The notes beneath the pieces were generated by a model. That model ran no database searches and was not told where the DNA came from. It saw only the letters and a list, made by a program, of their open reading frames with translations. A stretch of DNA of 64,000 nucleotides, from the NCBI GenBank assembly GCA_035561515.1, contig DATMXP010000019.1:1-64000 (forward strand), read 5' to 3'. Of this stretch, positions 9,007-19,558 are shown piece by piece; the stretch's first letter is position 1; the number at the start of each line of letters is the position of its first letter. The position numbers and the translations under genes are program-made. Source of the stretch: Terriglobales bacterium. GTDB taxonomy: Bacteria; Acidobacteriota; Terriglobia; Terriglobales; Acidobacteriaceae.

Positions 9007-11893
9007 CGCGGCACTGGACGACACCCCTGAAATATTGGCCCTAGCGTGTGCTGGCTCAGGCAAATCCCGGACTCTCGCCTATCGGATTGCAAGGCTAATC
9101 GCGCAGGGCATCGACCCAAAGGGGATCGTCGCATTTACGTTCACTGAAAAGGCTGCCGAGTCGATCAAGCTGCGAGTTGCGTCGGCATTAAAGGCCGTCG
9201 GCATTCCCGACACAATGCTCGGTGCGATGTATATCGGAACAATTCACAGTTACTGCCAGAATCTGCTTGGCGCAATGGACGCACGTTATCGTCAGTTCGA
9301 TGTACTGGACGAAAACCGGCTCAAACTCTACTTGATCTCACGTTATCCCCAGCTTGGGCTTCATCACTTGCGAAACCGCAATGGCCGGCAGGTCGGGTAT
9401 TTTGAGGTAATTCGGCAAGTCTCTGATGCTTGGAAGGTGCTGAACGATGAAATGCTTGATATTGCCAGTGTCGGTCAGCATGATGCTGCACTCGGAGACG
9501 TATTGCAATGTCTCCGTACACGTCTTAACCAAGATCAGTACATCGACTTTTCGATGATGATTCGCCTCGCAGTCGAGGCGCTACTGGCCGGAACCCCGCA
9601 AGCTAGACACGCGGTAGGAGAACTTCGGCATCTCATCGTCGATGAGTACCAGGATGTAAACCCTGCACAGGAAGTGCTGATATCCCAGTTGCATTCGCTT
9701 GGTGCGACGCTATTCGTTGTGGGAGACGATGACCAAGCCATCTATTCTTGGCGAGGTGCGGATGTTTCAAACATTCTCGATTTCCAACAGCGATTTCCGA
9801 ATGCCGCCCGCCACAATCTTCCAAAGAACTTCAGAAGCACACCCGCGATTGTCGGCGCAGCAGACGCGTTCATTGCAGCCGAGCTTGGCGCACGACGACT
9901 TACGAAGAATCCCCAAGCTGATGTACCTAACGGTCCCGAGGACTTCCGGAAGCTGTGGTTTCAGAGTCGGGCTGACGAAGCAAGTTGGGTCGCGGATCGA
10001 ATTTTGGCGTTACTGGGTACTCGGTACCAAGAGAAAGACGGCACCATCCGCGGCCTGACTCCAGCCGATTTCGCAATTCTGATGCGCTCGACGCGTCAAC
10101 CGGAGGGGGATGGCTCTCCCCGGCATCTCGCGTTTACGCAAGCACTTTCAGCGCGCAAGATTGACTACAGTCTCGAAGCTGGAGGCGGAATCTTCGACCG
10201 TCCCCAGGTCAGAGTTCTGCGGGATATCTTTGGACTGCTGCGCAACGACAATCCCGCGCGCGATATACTTCAGAACCTTTTTGAGTCTGCAATCGAGCCA
10301 GTCTATCCCGATGCAAATTTTTCGCGATTCGCGAATGTGATGGCAGACTGGGGCCGAAGAATTCATCCGCCAGCCGGTGTTCGGCAACGGCTCTTCCCTC
10401 AACAGCTCGTTCACGATCTTCTCGAAGCACTTGGAATTCAGAGCTCGAACTTCGATTCTGGCACGATGCAAGATCTTGGGGTTTTCAGCCGAATGCTTCA
10501 AGACGTCGAGACGGTATATCTCAGTATTGATTCTCCAAGGCGATTTGGAGAGATACTCAATTTTCTGGAGCATGTGGCAGAGACAGGTTACGACACATCA
10601 ACGCATGATGTGCTTCTGCGACCCGATGCCGTCACGGTTTCCACGGTTCATAAGGTAAAAGGACTCGAATTCCCTGTAGTTTTCGTCGTTGATGTGGAGT
10701 CCCAGCGTTTCCCGAAGAATCGCAGTGCATACGACGGCTGGTTACCCCAGGCTGTAATCGGTTCGTCGCTGAATCGTGGCGCATACCAATCGACACCACA
10801 AGAGGAAGCACGTCTTTTCTACACGGCAATCACGAGAGCGGAACGCTTCCTCTATGTAACGGGCAGCGCTAATCTGCCCGGCGCACGAAGGGTAAAGAGT
10901 CGATCATCGTACTTCCTGAGACTGGCTCACCAACAACTTTTGGAAATCCCGAACGGGTTACCGGCCGGACTGCAACCGCATGCGCAGCGCCGTCGAATTG
11001 ATGAAACGGTGATGCCGACCAGTTTTTCGGAGGCCCGCTATTTCTTGCGATGCCCGAAGGATTTTCAATTCAGAAAGAGCTTCGGTTTTAGCCCAGCAAT
11101 TAGTGAAATGTTCGGTTTTGGGAAGACGGTTCACACGGCCGTCGAAAAATTGCATGAGCTATTTCCCACAACCGTTCCTACAAGCGATCAAGCAGGCCAG
11201 ATTGCTGAGCAGACATTCCACCTTAAGCACGTCGCACCCAGTCAAGATCCGATAAACCGACCAGGCGGCTACGAGCGAGCCAAGGCCAAAGCCGTTTCAA
11301 TCCTGAGGGAATACACAAACCAATTTGCGGAAGACTTTATCCAGGAGAGAGCCGTAGAGGTGCGCTTCGAGATACCCCTGACACATGCGGTCTTAATGGG
11401 TGCTATCGATCTGCTCCTGAAAGTGGACGAAAACAATCAGATTCTGGACGCGACCGTCATCGACTTCAAAGCGATAGAAGGCGGACCTGATCCGACAAAC
11501 AACCCTGATCTTGACTGGACGATGTTGGCGCTACAAGTCCAGTTATATGCCCACGCCGCCCGCGAGGTGCTGACTCAGGCGGCGAGAACTGGATCAGTGC
11601 ACCTCTTGAAGGACAATCAGCGCCTCGAAGTCCCGATTACCGATCAGTCGATTGCGGCCGCGATTGCCAATGTTGAATGGGCGGTTGATCGGATACTCCT
11701 AGGTGAGTTTCCGATGCGACCTCATCCAGACAAATGCGCCACCTGTGACTTCAGGTCGCTTTGTCCCAAAACTCCGCAGAATTTCCAAACCGCAGCGCCA
11801 CCCGAGATTCACGTGCCCGGTGGCCTGAAATTTGCACCAGCCATTAGCGACTTTGTGGCAGCCGCAAACGCCGTGGGAGTACAGCAACCTTGA
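8951..11893 (+). CDS. UvrD/Rep-type DNA helicase with C-terminal RecB-like nuclease
   Basis: A 980-residue protein. Superfamily 1 helicase motifs: Walker A ACAGSGKSRTLAYRI near 28, AFTFTEKAA (Ia), VDEYQDVNPAQ (II), GDDDQAIYSWRGAD (III) and TVHKVKGLEFPVVFV (V). The C-terminal third carries a PD-(D/E)XK nuclease signature (GAIDLLLK ... ATVIDFKA) and a final CATCDFRSLC cysteine cluster, as in Cas4/AddB-type iron-sulfur nucleases. It would unwind and degrade DNA. Fusion with a nuclease and tight coupling to a C5 methyltransferase and Vsr suggest a restriction role; this is an inference. Confidence 0.9.
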   Translation: MPNIEEVLAQNLTRPNQYDAALDDTPEILALACAGSGKSRTLAYRIARLIAQGIDPKGIVAFTFTEKAAESIKLRVASALKAVGIPDTMLGAMYIGTIHSYCQNLLGAMDARYRQFDVLDENRLKLYLISRYPQLGLHHLRNRNGRQVGYFEVIRQVSDAWKVLNDEMLDIASVGQHDAALGDVLQCLRTRLNQDQYIDFSMMIRLAVEALLAGTPQARHAVGELRHLIVDEYQDVNPAQEVLISQLHSLGATLFVVGDDDQAIYSWRGADVSNILDFQQRFPNAARHNLPKNFRSTPAIVGAADAFIAAELGARRLTKNPQADVPNGPEDFRKLWFQSRADEASWVADRILALLGTRYQEKDGTIRGLTPADFAILMRSTRQPEGDGSPRHLAFTQALSARKIDYSLEAGGGIFDRPQVRVLRDIFGLLRNDNPARDILQNLFESAIEPVYPDANFSRFANVMADWGRRIHPPAGVRQRLFPQQLVHDLLEALGIQSSNFDSGTMQDLGVFSRMLQDVETVYLSIDSPRRFGEILNFLEHVAETGYDTSTHDVLLRPDAVTVSTVHKVKGLEFPVVFVVDVESQRFPKNRSAYDGWLPQAVIGSSLNRGAYQSTPQEEARLFYTAITRAERFLYVTGSANLPGARRVKSRSSYFLRLAHQQLLEIPNGLPAGLQPHAQRRRIDETVMPTSFSEARYFLRCPKDFQFRKSFGFSPAISEMFGFGKTVHTAVEKLHELFPTTVPTSDQAGQIAEQTFHLKHVAPSQDPINRPGGYERAKAKAVSILREYTNQFAEDFIQERAVEVRFEIPLTHAVLMGAIDLLLKVDENNQILDATVIDFKAIEGGPDPTNNPDLDWTMLALQVQLYAHAAREVLTQAARTGSVHLLKDNQRLEVPITDQSIAAAIANVEWAVDRILLGEFPMRPHPDKCATCDFRSLCPKTPQNFQTAAPPEIHVPGGLKFAPAISDFVAAANAVGVQQP

Positions 11894-12288
11894 CGGACAA
11901 TCTCACAATAGCGCAGCGCAGTTACTGCATGTCGCGAGTCCGGAACAAGCAGACCGGACTTGAGCGGCTCATTGAAAAGGTTTTACGGGACAAAGGGATC
12001 AAGTTTGACCGAAATCATCGAGAACTACCGGGCAGTCCGGATTTTGTTATTGCAAACTTGAAAACGGCTGTGTTTGTCGATGGTGATTTTTGGCATGGGT
12101 ACAGGTTTCCGTGCTGGGCGAATTCACTGTCGCCTTTTTGGAAAGAGAAAATTCAGAAAAATCGAACGAGAGATCGCCGGAGTCATGCGAGGCTGCGGCG
12201 AATGGGATGGCGCGTCGTGCGCCTCTGGCAACATCAAATCAAACACGATCTCGATCAGTGCGCCAAAAGAATTCTCAATGAGAAATGA
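11890..12288 (+). CDS. vsr: Very short patch repair endonuclease
   Basis: A 132-residue Vsr-family nuclease with SRVRNKQTGLERLIEK near 15, the catalytic core LPGSPDFVIANLKTAVFV, the GDFWHGYRFPCW zinc/active-site segment and KNRTRDRRSHARLRRMGW. Vsr nicks 5' of the T in T:G mismatches left by deamination of 5-methylcytosine and normally travels with a C5 methyltransferase, as here. The TTG start at 11890 overlaps the helicase stop by four bases (TTGA), so the genes are translationally coupled. Confidence 0.93.
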   Translation: MTDNLTIAQRSYCMSRVRNKQTGLERLIEKVLRDKGIKFDRNHRELPGSPDFVIANLKTAVFVDGDFWHGYRFPCWANSLSPFWKEKIQKNRTRDRRSHARLRRMGWRVVRLWQHQIKHDLDQCAKRILNEK

Positions 12289-12322
12289 AGAGAGATTCTA
12301 AGCAGTGCAACGAGCCGCAAAC

Positions 12323-15300
12323 TTAGATGATATCGGAAGCGTTGTCATTAAGAATTCGTGAAAAGAGCTGCTGCAAGTAGACTGCTCCGCCGTCCTCCAG
12401 AAACAACACATTTCGATCTTGCACATTTTGCTTTGTGACGCCACCGTTGATCCACGTGATCTGGTTGAAAGGGGTACGCGATAAGATGAAGGAATTCAAG
12501 ACGATTTTGGGATCGTTCAATGCCTTTTGCTTTTCCTTGATTAGCCGGTAGAGCTGCAATTTTGGGGAGTCTAGTCCGAACTCGTGAATAATCCCTTTGG
12601 GATCGACGAACGTGATGTACTGGTTTTCGTCGCTGAGTACCCAAACTATGAAATCAGGATAGAAATTGCCAGCCTCAAAAAAGCCGATTCCCCGGCCACG
12701 AGAACGGTTTCGGAGAAGATACAACTCCTTTCCCGCAAAAAGGCGGGCCTTTTCAGCCTGATAAAAATCGCGCAGTTCTTCTACGAATTGACGTTCGCCG
12801 TCGTTTAACGCTACCGGTGTCACTTCGACGCCATCTGCGTAGATCAGCGGATGGTAGAGGTGCTGGCGGACGAACAACGGCTTCAACTCTGGCCCGAACC
12901 CGGCTAACACCACACCGCTGAAGTCGCCGCTCTTAATTGCTTCTCTCAAACGAAAGATCGTTGCTCGCAAGTCTTCCAATTGGTGTTGCAGACCGACATC
13001 GCCCTCGTCTAAACGCACAACATATTGATCGGCCTCGATAAAGTTTTCATCTTCGGGCGTCAATTCCACGTATTTAAGATGCGGCGCCTCGGCGGCAGAC
13101 TTTTTGAGGTTGTAAAACCTCTCGCAGTACTTCTTGAGCAAGCCGACAGCGATCTGCTCCCAAATCCGAACTTGCCCGAAATCCCGAAATTGAAGAATCT
13201 CCGGGGGAATGAATAGCGTGTACCAAGTTTGATCGTTCAAAAGTTCCGCGATCTTCGGTTTCGGCAAGCTGAGATTATGCCAACCCTTATCGCTCTTGAA
13301 CTGCTGAAGTTCGAAATAAATCGAATCCAAATTTACGAAAGCCAGATGAGCCGAAGTCAATTTTCCTTCGCTCTTTGTTGCTTTGCGGTCATCTGCGCGA
13401 TCATCCGCAGCTCTCAGAGAAAAGACCCTCGGATACCAATCCAGCACAATTCGAGGAGCTTTGCCTCCTGGCCACCTATCCAGAGCCGGGTTTTCACCGT
13501 CTTTCTTAAAATCAAATCCAACTGATCGGAGTACACGCAAGCGCGAGGGCCAAGAATTCTTAACAATCGGTAACGATAGCTCAATTACCTCTGCTGGGAC
13601 GCCTTCGGCGTCGAGAAACTCTCGAAAACGATCCATGTAGTCGGCCTTCAGGCCGAAGACATACAGCTTCTCCAATTCCGGAAGGTGTGTTGGGTGTTTT
13701 CCGGGTAGCGTTTTGCTTCGCTTCAACGAAAAGTCCCGTCCCCACAGTCGGACACCACGACCAAACAATTGAATAATCTGTGAGCCTTCAGACTTTCCGA
13801 CGTTCATCAGACCAAGGGTCGTGACTCGAAAACTATTCCAGCCCTCACTGAACTTCTTGGCCCCAATCAAGAGATTAACTGAACTTTCCCGAGCATTGAT
13901 GGTTTCGAATAACGACGTCGATAATTCCTGTTCCGTCGCGTTTATGGATTTTTGCGCGCGAGACTGATCGAACAAGTTCTTCGAATCCCCAATGTTCACC
14001 ACACCGAAAGGGGCGTTCTCGCCGATTTGCAGAGCGAGTTCTCCGTCACTACGTTTTAGCCAATTGAGCCTTAGCGTGCCGGGGCTGTGCGTATTGAAAA
14101 CAGTGTGCAGGATGTCCTCGAAGACCTGTTCCGCGGACATTCCCAGCGTCGCAAGATAACCGAAGCTCCTGCGAAAGAGAGCTTTCTGCTCGCGATCTAC
14201 TATCGCAGCAGTTCCGCTGACGAGGGCCTCTAATCGTTGCAGCACTGCTGGGTGATCTTCTGCGCTTAAAAAGCGGCCTAGAAAAAGCAGAACGTCCATA
14301 ACATCGGAGACTTCCTTTGCCGACGGCATCGCCGCAACGCGTGCAGCAACGAACACCCACAGTGGTTTTTCTATGTTGTACGGCATCACTTCAGGGCCGA
14401 AGTCTTGGAAGATCCGAAGTTGCTGATAAAAAGCCAGGAGACACGCGGTTAGATATATCTCGCGGTTTTCTGATATCCAGTCGTTTAGGTTGAGGATTTG
14501 GTATTGCTTGCCGTATCCGTCGCGGTAGAAGTACTTGTAGGAATAGTCGAAAAGGATTGATTTCGCATATTGATCGGGAAGGTCGCGATTGTTTGTGGCC
14601 CGCATAGCCTGACCAAAGGTGGCGGAGTACTCAAACGAAAACCCTTGAGCACACAGCTTGGCGCGGTATTCCATCCACGCGCTCTCCTCTCCTGAGGACC
14701 CGCGGTGGCCTTCATCGACCAGTACCAAATTATTGCCTTCAAATGCTTCGACATCGACTGTTTTCTGCCTTGACTCTTCCCTGAGCTTGTAGATGTCGAT
14801 GATCTCTACACGATTCTCCTGAAAAAGCGTCGCGGCGTCCTTTTGGAAAATCTCACCGTGAAGGCCAGACTTCTCGAACTCGGTTTCGTGCTGTTCTGAA
14901 AGTCGTTCGTTCGGCGTCAGCAGAATGATTTTGTTTAGGTTGCGCTCTTGGCCATACTTTTTCGAATAATGCAGGTATTGTTTGACATTGACGTGCATCA
15001 GCAGCGTTTTGCCCGATCCAGTTGCAGACCACAGAGCGAGCTTTCGAAGCTCGTCAGTCTCATACGGGGAGAGTTGCTTCTTCAACCCGTTGTTGAAAGC
15101 TACCAGATGTTCGTTCAAATTCAGCCGCAGCGTTTCGATGTCATAAAAATAGCGATCAAGGTAGATCTCAGTAAATAACAAAGCCAAATACTGGAAGTAT
15201 TTTGGCAGCGGACGTTTGCCGTTTTCCTGCCGGCGAGCTGTGATCTCGTTCCAGTGCCTAACAATGTTGGCGTCATATTCTGTCACGAGCTCCCTTGTGA

Positions 15301-15535
15301 TTGACGGATGATTGCCCTTTCGGTTGCTGATCAGTGGGAGAAAAACTGTCTGACCTTCCTCCGTAAAGCCCTCGTACTCATCCCAGTGCCCATCGGCCGT
15401 CAAATCTCGCAGATCCTTTGCGCCGAAGAGTCCAAATAACCATCGGCACAATGCCAACCGCTGATCAAATCGGTCCTCATTACTATCGAGCTTGGAACTA
15501 CTCACACGTTTTGGTTTTCGCGCGGTGCTTTTCAA
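12323..15535 (-). CDS. Type III restriction enzyme, Res subunit
   Basis: A 1070-residue protein. SF2 helicase motifs: Walker A WSATGSGKTLLMHVNVKQYL near 168, ILLTPNERLSEQH and motif II LVDEGHRG (DEGH in place of DEAH), with later motifs including LFGRGVRLWGRD. The C-terminus has a PD-(D/E)XK nuclease, YPDFIVWVL ... FVDPKG. It translocates on DNA and cleaves when paired with the Mod subunit encoded just upstream. The start is TTG at 15535 with a GAGGG-type site. It lies 20 bases downstream of mod in the same operon. Its length is normal for the family. Confidence 0.92.
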   Translation of the reverse strand: MKSTARKPKRVSSSKLDSNEDRFDQRLALCRWLFGLFGAKDLRDLTADGHWDEYEGFTEEGQTVFLPLISNRKGNHPSITRELVTEYDANIVRHWNEITARRQENGKRPLPKYFQYLALLFTEIYLDRYFYDIETLRLNLNEHLVAFNNGLKKQLSPYETDELRKLALWSATGSGKTLLMHVNVKQYLHYSKKYGQERNLNKIILLTPNERLSEQHETEFEKSGLHGEIFQKDAATLFQENRVEIIDIYKLREESRQKTVDVEAFEGNNLVLVDEGHRGSSGEESAWMEYRAKLCAQGFSFEYSATFGQAMRATNNRDLPDQYAKSILFDYSYKYFYRDGYGKQYQILNLNDWISENREIYLTACLLAFYQQLRIFQDFGPEVMPYNIEKPLWVFVAARVAAMPSAKEVSDVMDVLLFLGRFLSAEDHPAVLQRLEALVSGTAAIVDREQKALFRRSFGYLATLGMSAEQVFEDILHTVFNTHSPGTLRLNWLKRSDGELALQIGENAPFGVVNIGDSKNLFDQSRAQKSINATEQELSTSLFETINARESSVNLLIGAKKFSEGWNSFRVTTLGLMNVGKSEGSQIIQLFGRGVRLWGRDFSLKRSKTLPGKHPTHLPELEKLYVFGLKADYMDRFREFLDAEGVPAEVIELSLPIVKNSWPSRLRVLRSVGFDFKKDGENPALDRWPGGKAPRIVLDWYPRVFSLRAADDRADDRKATKSEGKLTSAHLAFVNLDSIYFELQQFKSDKGWHNLSLPKPKIAELLNDQTWYTLFIPPEILQFRDFGQVRIWEQIAVGLLKKYCERFYNLKKSAAEAPHLKYVELTPEDENFIEADQYVVRLDEGDVGLQHQLEDLRATIFRLREAIKSGDFSGVVLAGFGPELKPLFVRQHLYHPLIYADGVEVTPVALNDGERQFVEELRDFYQAEKARLFAGKELYLLRNRSRGRGIGFFEAGNFYPDFIVWVLSDENQYITFVDPKGIIHEFGLDSPKLQLYRLIKEKQKALNDPKIVLNSFILSRTPFNQITWINGGVTKQNVQDRNVLFLEDGGAVYLQQLFSRILNDNASDII

Positions 15536-15555
15536 GAGCCGTCCCTCATCCCCTT

Positions 15556-18500
15556 CTAAACGTCTCTTCCGTCGAACATCCTCTCTTGGAATTCCTTCTC
15601 GATCAGCCTCACCTCCCAGCGGTCTTGAGCGCTGCGAAGGTTTTCCAAGTGGTTGTCACCATTTACATAGATGATGTCGATCTTGGCCTTTCTGGTGTTG
15701 TAGGACTCCAAGAAGAAAGCATCGAGGTCTGCGATTGACTTTTCTTTTGTATTCCGCCAAATGACTAGGGCGGCTTTTCTTTCCGAGGTGTGCCCCTCTA
15801 CGATTCTGAAGCCATTATGATGATCAACCCGAGTCACTCGCAAACCGATGAGATAGTTGAATGTCTCCACCAGATCAATGGTGACAGATCGTGTTTCTCC
15901 TACGGTGCCTGTTGCGATCTGCATTGAGCAATTGAATGGTTCTCCGAAGTGATCGACGCTTAATAGAGAGGCAGATGCTTCTGCCTCTACATTCAACATG
16001 TAGCGGAGCAGATAATCCTCGCGCATTGACTCATAGCTGTCGAGTAGGCTTTGCTGTGCGAACGTCCGCGGTCTAAGCCGAAGATTGTTAAGAGCATCTT
16101 CATAGGACTCCAGGCGTAGATATTTCACCATTGCGCTGCGTCCCTCTTTGTGATTCGGAATGCCATCGACCCATCTTTTTGAAAACATCAGTTTCTTCAA
16201 TCGCGGAAGCATGATGTCATCAAAGTGAGCTCCCATGTCACTTGCCACAAACCGCAATGGTTTACGCAGCTCTTCCGCCGCCTCCCATGTCGCCTGAAAC
16301 GTGGTGCCCGAACCGGCGAAAAAGTCCATTACGTAATCACCACCACTACAAGTCTGAAGGATGAATCTTTGGATCAGTGTGGAAGGCTTTGGATTGGGGA
16401 AGGCGTTTGCTCTTCCGAAGAGGTCAGCTACTTGTTTTTCGCCATCGGTGTAGTCGTGTATCACGGACTTCGCCACATTTGTTTCAACCTCGTGCAGAAA
16501 GCGTTTGTACCTCGGAACCTTGGTTTCGTCTTTCCCCCACACTATGCGATCTCGTTGCGCAAAGCGCTCAAAACTCTCGCGGCTTTCATCCGGCCATCGA
16601 TATGGCATGCGCCACCCCGTCTTTGGATGAGGACATGGCTGTCCGGTGATGGGGTGCGGTGGCTTGTAAAAGCGAAAGTTATCGTCGTTTGGATCTCTAG
16701 TCGTCGGAGATTGTTTTGCTGCTGGCATTGAAGCGTCGGACTCGGTCCAAATGACGAGAGTTGCGTTCTTTGCTTTTGCTTCCGATTCAGGTACGAGCCG
16801 CCCATCAGGATCTCGATATTCTGCGAAGCTGTAACTGTAGATTCCACGCCAAGGGTCCTGCTTCTTGGTTTCGGAGTTGTATTGCAGACCCATACTGGCG
16901 AGTTCTTGCTTGTATTCTTCCAGGTGCTGCATCATTACCTTTTGAATCTCTTCTTGGACTTTTTCAATTGATGGGTATTCAGGGTTGAGCCGCGTCACTA
17001 AGTCCTGCAATTCAACAAACCCGGGTTTCGGCTCACGATACATACTGGGTTCCTGCATAGTGGCTGGTTTGTTCTTAGCAAAAACCTCAACGTATTCGTG
17101 ATTTGTCGAGTATGTCGGCGATTGACTGTGAGTCGTGTTCTGCACCCAGATCAACTCTTCAACCCGATTATTGCCCCCGAATACCTCTGACAGAGCATGC
17201 TCCAAATTCGCGCGCTCGTTCTCATCAATGCTGGCAAATATGACTCCATTTTTCGCGAGGAGTGGATGGGACATCGCAAGCCGTTCACGGATCATCGTCA
17301 GCCAACTGGAGTGCTGGTAATTGTCTTTGTAATTGAAATCATCCCCTCCCCGGTTGTATGGCGGGTCGATATAGGTGCAGCGGATTCGGTCCTTGAACGC
17401 TTCTTGAATCAACCGCAGTGAATGGGCGTTATCGCCTTGGATTAGTAATCCGCTGATCGATTCATCGAAGTCCTGAACATTCGACAAAAGTGCATCGCGA
17501 AAGTTCTGATCGAAATGACAAGTATCGACTACTAGGCTCGGCAGCCTCTTCAAATCCTCAACGCGAATGTTTTGCGGATTAATCTCCACATCAAAAACAT
17601 CTTTCGGCAGGTTTCCAATTCTCAGCAATTCACCCCACTCCTGCACCTGAGCGTTATTCTCAACGATCGCGGGATAAAGCTCAGGTGCGATGCGATCCAC
17701 CGTGATGCAGTAATTGACCTCCGTTACGAACTTCTTCTTGAGCCAAAGCTTCTTCTGGAAATCTTCGAGCTGAGCTAGGAAATCAATGAGCTTGTGAGCA
17801 ATCCCGCGAATCGCCTTGACCTTCGCGAGATACTGGTTTGCCTGGGGTGCCGTTGCAGAGTCGAGATCGTCCAAATGAACGATCTCGTTCTTGACGAAGA
17901 AGTCGAGCTCTCTCCGCAGGAACCCGCCTAGATCCTTATGAATGAAATAGTCGAATTTATTTCGTGCAGTGAATTGACCAAGATGCCACTCGAGAATTGT
18001 CTTCTCAGGGTTTCGCGATGCAGTCGCTAATCCAGTAATCCAGGGCAGAGTCTCCGCATTGGACATAACGGCCTGAATTGTCTGTGCGTTTCGCTGCTCT
18101 GCCGTAACTCGTTTCTTTGATTTGTCCTCCACCTCCCGGTCTGAAGGTTCTGCTGACTCAGTGGCTTTGTTGTTCTCCGACTTGTACTCAAAGCGAATTA
18201 CAAGCTCTCCACCTACAACGATGATCGGATCGGATTCTGCCAAGACGAATCGCCGATCTTGAGTTTTGGAGGTCTGGTTGTTGCTCACGTCAATTTCAGC
18301 GGAGACAACCTTGAAGTGGACACGGCGACCGTCCGGAAGGCGAAAAGCGTAGTCCCGGAAGTACTGTGCACTTTTTATGTAGTACTGGTCCGCATTGGCC
18401 CAGTGCAGCTTGACCTCTTCCCCTTCGTAGGGAATCGCATACACACCCGGTTTGTAACGACGCTGTGATATGAAATCGCCGGCGTCGTAATAACGACGAA

Positions 18501-18852
18501 AGAAGTTGTAGAGGCTGGAGAAGATCTCCTCTTCACTAGCGGCTACGTCGTGGTCTTCCCGAAGATGTCGGCGAAGCTCCTGGACTCTGGGGATTGTGTC
18601 GGGAGAGACACCCAACTCCCCTGCCGCCTTCATAGCTTTGTCCAACTCGGTTTGGATCTCCGTTCGCCTCCCCTGATCCAACGTACCGAGCGCAAGTCTG
18701 ACTTGCGGAAGCAAGTCGTTGTCCAGGAATCGGCTGATCTCCTCCCGTTTGGCATTCATAATTCGATAAATGCCGAAATCGAGATCGGCTTGGTCGAACA
18801 TGAATAGTTCGCCTAAGAGCTTCTTGAATTTGTCGTAAGCCTGAGTGCTCAT
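15556..18852 (-). CDS. Type III DNA N6-adenine methyltransferase, Mod subunit
   Basis: About 1098 residues. Motif IV YIDPPYNRGGDDFNYKDNY and motif I DYVMDFFAGSGTTFQATWEA appear in the order typical of beta-class amino-methyltransferases. The long N-terminal and C-terminal parts fit target recognition and Res binding. It methylates adenine in an asymmetric site and is needed for both modification and cleavage. The frame is open to a GTG at 18870, but the ATG at 18852 (MSTQAYDKFKKLLGELF) begins the coherent sequence and is preferred. Neither start has a good ribosome binding site. Confidence 0.92.
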   Translation of the reverse strand: MSTQAYDKFKKLLGELFMFDQADLDFGIYRIMNAKREEISRFLDNDLLPQVRLALGTLDQGRRTEIQTELDKAMKAAGELGVSPDTIPRVQELRRHLREDHDVAASEEEIFSSLYNFFRRYYDAGDFISQRRYKPGVYAIPYEGEEVKLHWANADQYYIKSAQYFRDYAFRLPDGRRVHFKVVSAEIDVSNNQTSKTQDRRFVLAESDPIIVVGGELVIRFEYKSENNKATESAEPSDREVEDKSKKRVTAEQRNAQTIQAVMSNAETLPWITGLATASRNPEKTILEWHLGQFTARNKFDYFIHKDLGGFLRRELDFFVKNEIVHLDDLDSATAPQANQYLAKVKAIRGIAHKLIDFLAQLEDFQKKLWLKKKFVTEVNYCITVDRIAPELYPAIVENNAQVQEWGELLRIGNLPKDVFDVEINPQNIRVEDLKRLPSLVVDTCHFDQNFRDALLSNVQDFDESISGLLIQGDNAHSLRLIQEAFKDRIRCTYIDPPYNRGGDDFNYKDNYQHSSWLTMIRERLAMSHPLLAKNGVIFASIDENERANLEHALSEVFGGNNRVEELIWVQNTTHSQSPTYSTNHEYVEVFAKNKPATMQEPSMYREPKPGFVELQDLVTRLNPEYPSIEKVQEEIQKVMMQHLEEYKQELASMGLQYNSETKKQDPWRGIYSYSFAEYRDPDGRLVPESEAKAKNATLVIWTESDASMPAAKQSPTTRDPNDDNFRFYKPPHPITGQPCPHPKTGWRMPYRWPDESRESFERFAQRDRIVWGKDETKVPRYKRFLHEVETNVAKSVIHDYTDGEKQVADLFGRANAFPNPKPSTLIQRFILQTCSGGDYVMDFFAGSGTTFQATWEAAEELRKPLRFVASDMGAHFDDIMLPRLKKLMFSKRWVDGIPNHKEGRSAMVKYLRLESYEDALNNLRLRPRTFAQQSLLDSYESMREDYLLRYMLNVEAEASASLLSVDHFGEPFNCSMQIATGTVGETRSVTIDLVETFNYLIGLRVTRVDHHNGFRIVEGHTSERKAALVIWRNTKEKSIADLDAFFLESYNTRKAKIDIIYVNGDNHLENLRSAQDRWEVRLIEKEFQERMFDGRDV

Positions 18853-19123
18853 TGCTTGTTTTTGGCACACATATCCATTTTCGGGAAAATACCCCCGTTA
18901 CGGACGCGCGATCACAAAATGGTTAAACTTTCAGGAGTGTACAACACGGCTCAGAACCAACGGGCTGAAAGCGCGTCCGATTGAGGACTTCTGAACGTAG
19001 CACTTGTTAAGGGCACGTGCAATCGGGATGCCGACAAAGCGAATCCTCGGCGTCAAGGACGAAGAAGGCGACTGCGCATGCAGCCCAAACCGTATCGTCA
19101 CGATTTCTGAATCTGAAAGAACG

Positions 19124-19558
19124 TCATTGCTTTGTGACGCTTAGTGAAATCGTCTCCGTCGCTGCTCCGAGAATCATACTGCGGGATGTCATGTTGGCTG
19201 TGCCATTGAGCGTCGAACCGTTCACTGTACCGTGAAAAGTCAGTTCGATGGATGCCATTTGGAACTGATTTTGACCCGAAAAGGTCAGCGAATCCTTGGA
19301 TACGACGCCCGAAGATATCGGCACCTGAACGCGCCCCGCCTGCGGCGGAGTGAAGACGAATGTTCCAGTGATGGCGTCTCCATTCTGATTCAACGTCAAT
19401 TCAGCGGGTCCCTGCCACTTGTGCCCGCGCTTGTCGGTGCCTTCCATTGATCCTTTCCACACTCCGGATACGTTTGGTCGTGACAGCCGTTCGCAGCCGA
19501 CACTCGCCATAATGGCAAAGCACAAAGCGAATATGAGCACAGGGCATTTTTTGCGCAT
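19124..19558 (-). CDS. Predicted secreted lipoprotein, unknown function
   Basis: A 144-residue protein. Signal peptide MRKKCPVLIFALCFAIMASVG with a lipobox Cys at about 22. The mature part is beta-rich with alternating Ser/Thr/Gly (VSGVWKGSM, DAITGTFVF, SLTFSGQNQF, VNGSTLNGTANM), resembling small beta-barrel lipoproteins common in Acidobacteriota. Its start is clear: ATG at 19558 behind GGGAGGA. It lies between the type III operon and a sigma-like gene and shows no defence motif. Confidence 0.75.
   Translation of the reverse strand: MRKKCPVLIFALCFAIMASVGCERLSRPNVSGVWKGSMEGTDKRGHKWQGPAELTLNQNGDAITGTFVFTPPQAGRVQVPISSGVVSKDSLTFSGQNQFQMASIELTFHGTVNGSTLNGTANMTSRSMILGAATETISLSVTKQ

Noticed and set aside
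12323-18852. Type III restriction-modification as a novel system
   Set aside because: Both subunits have standard motifs and order; this is a known defence type.
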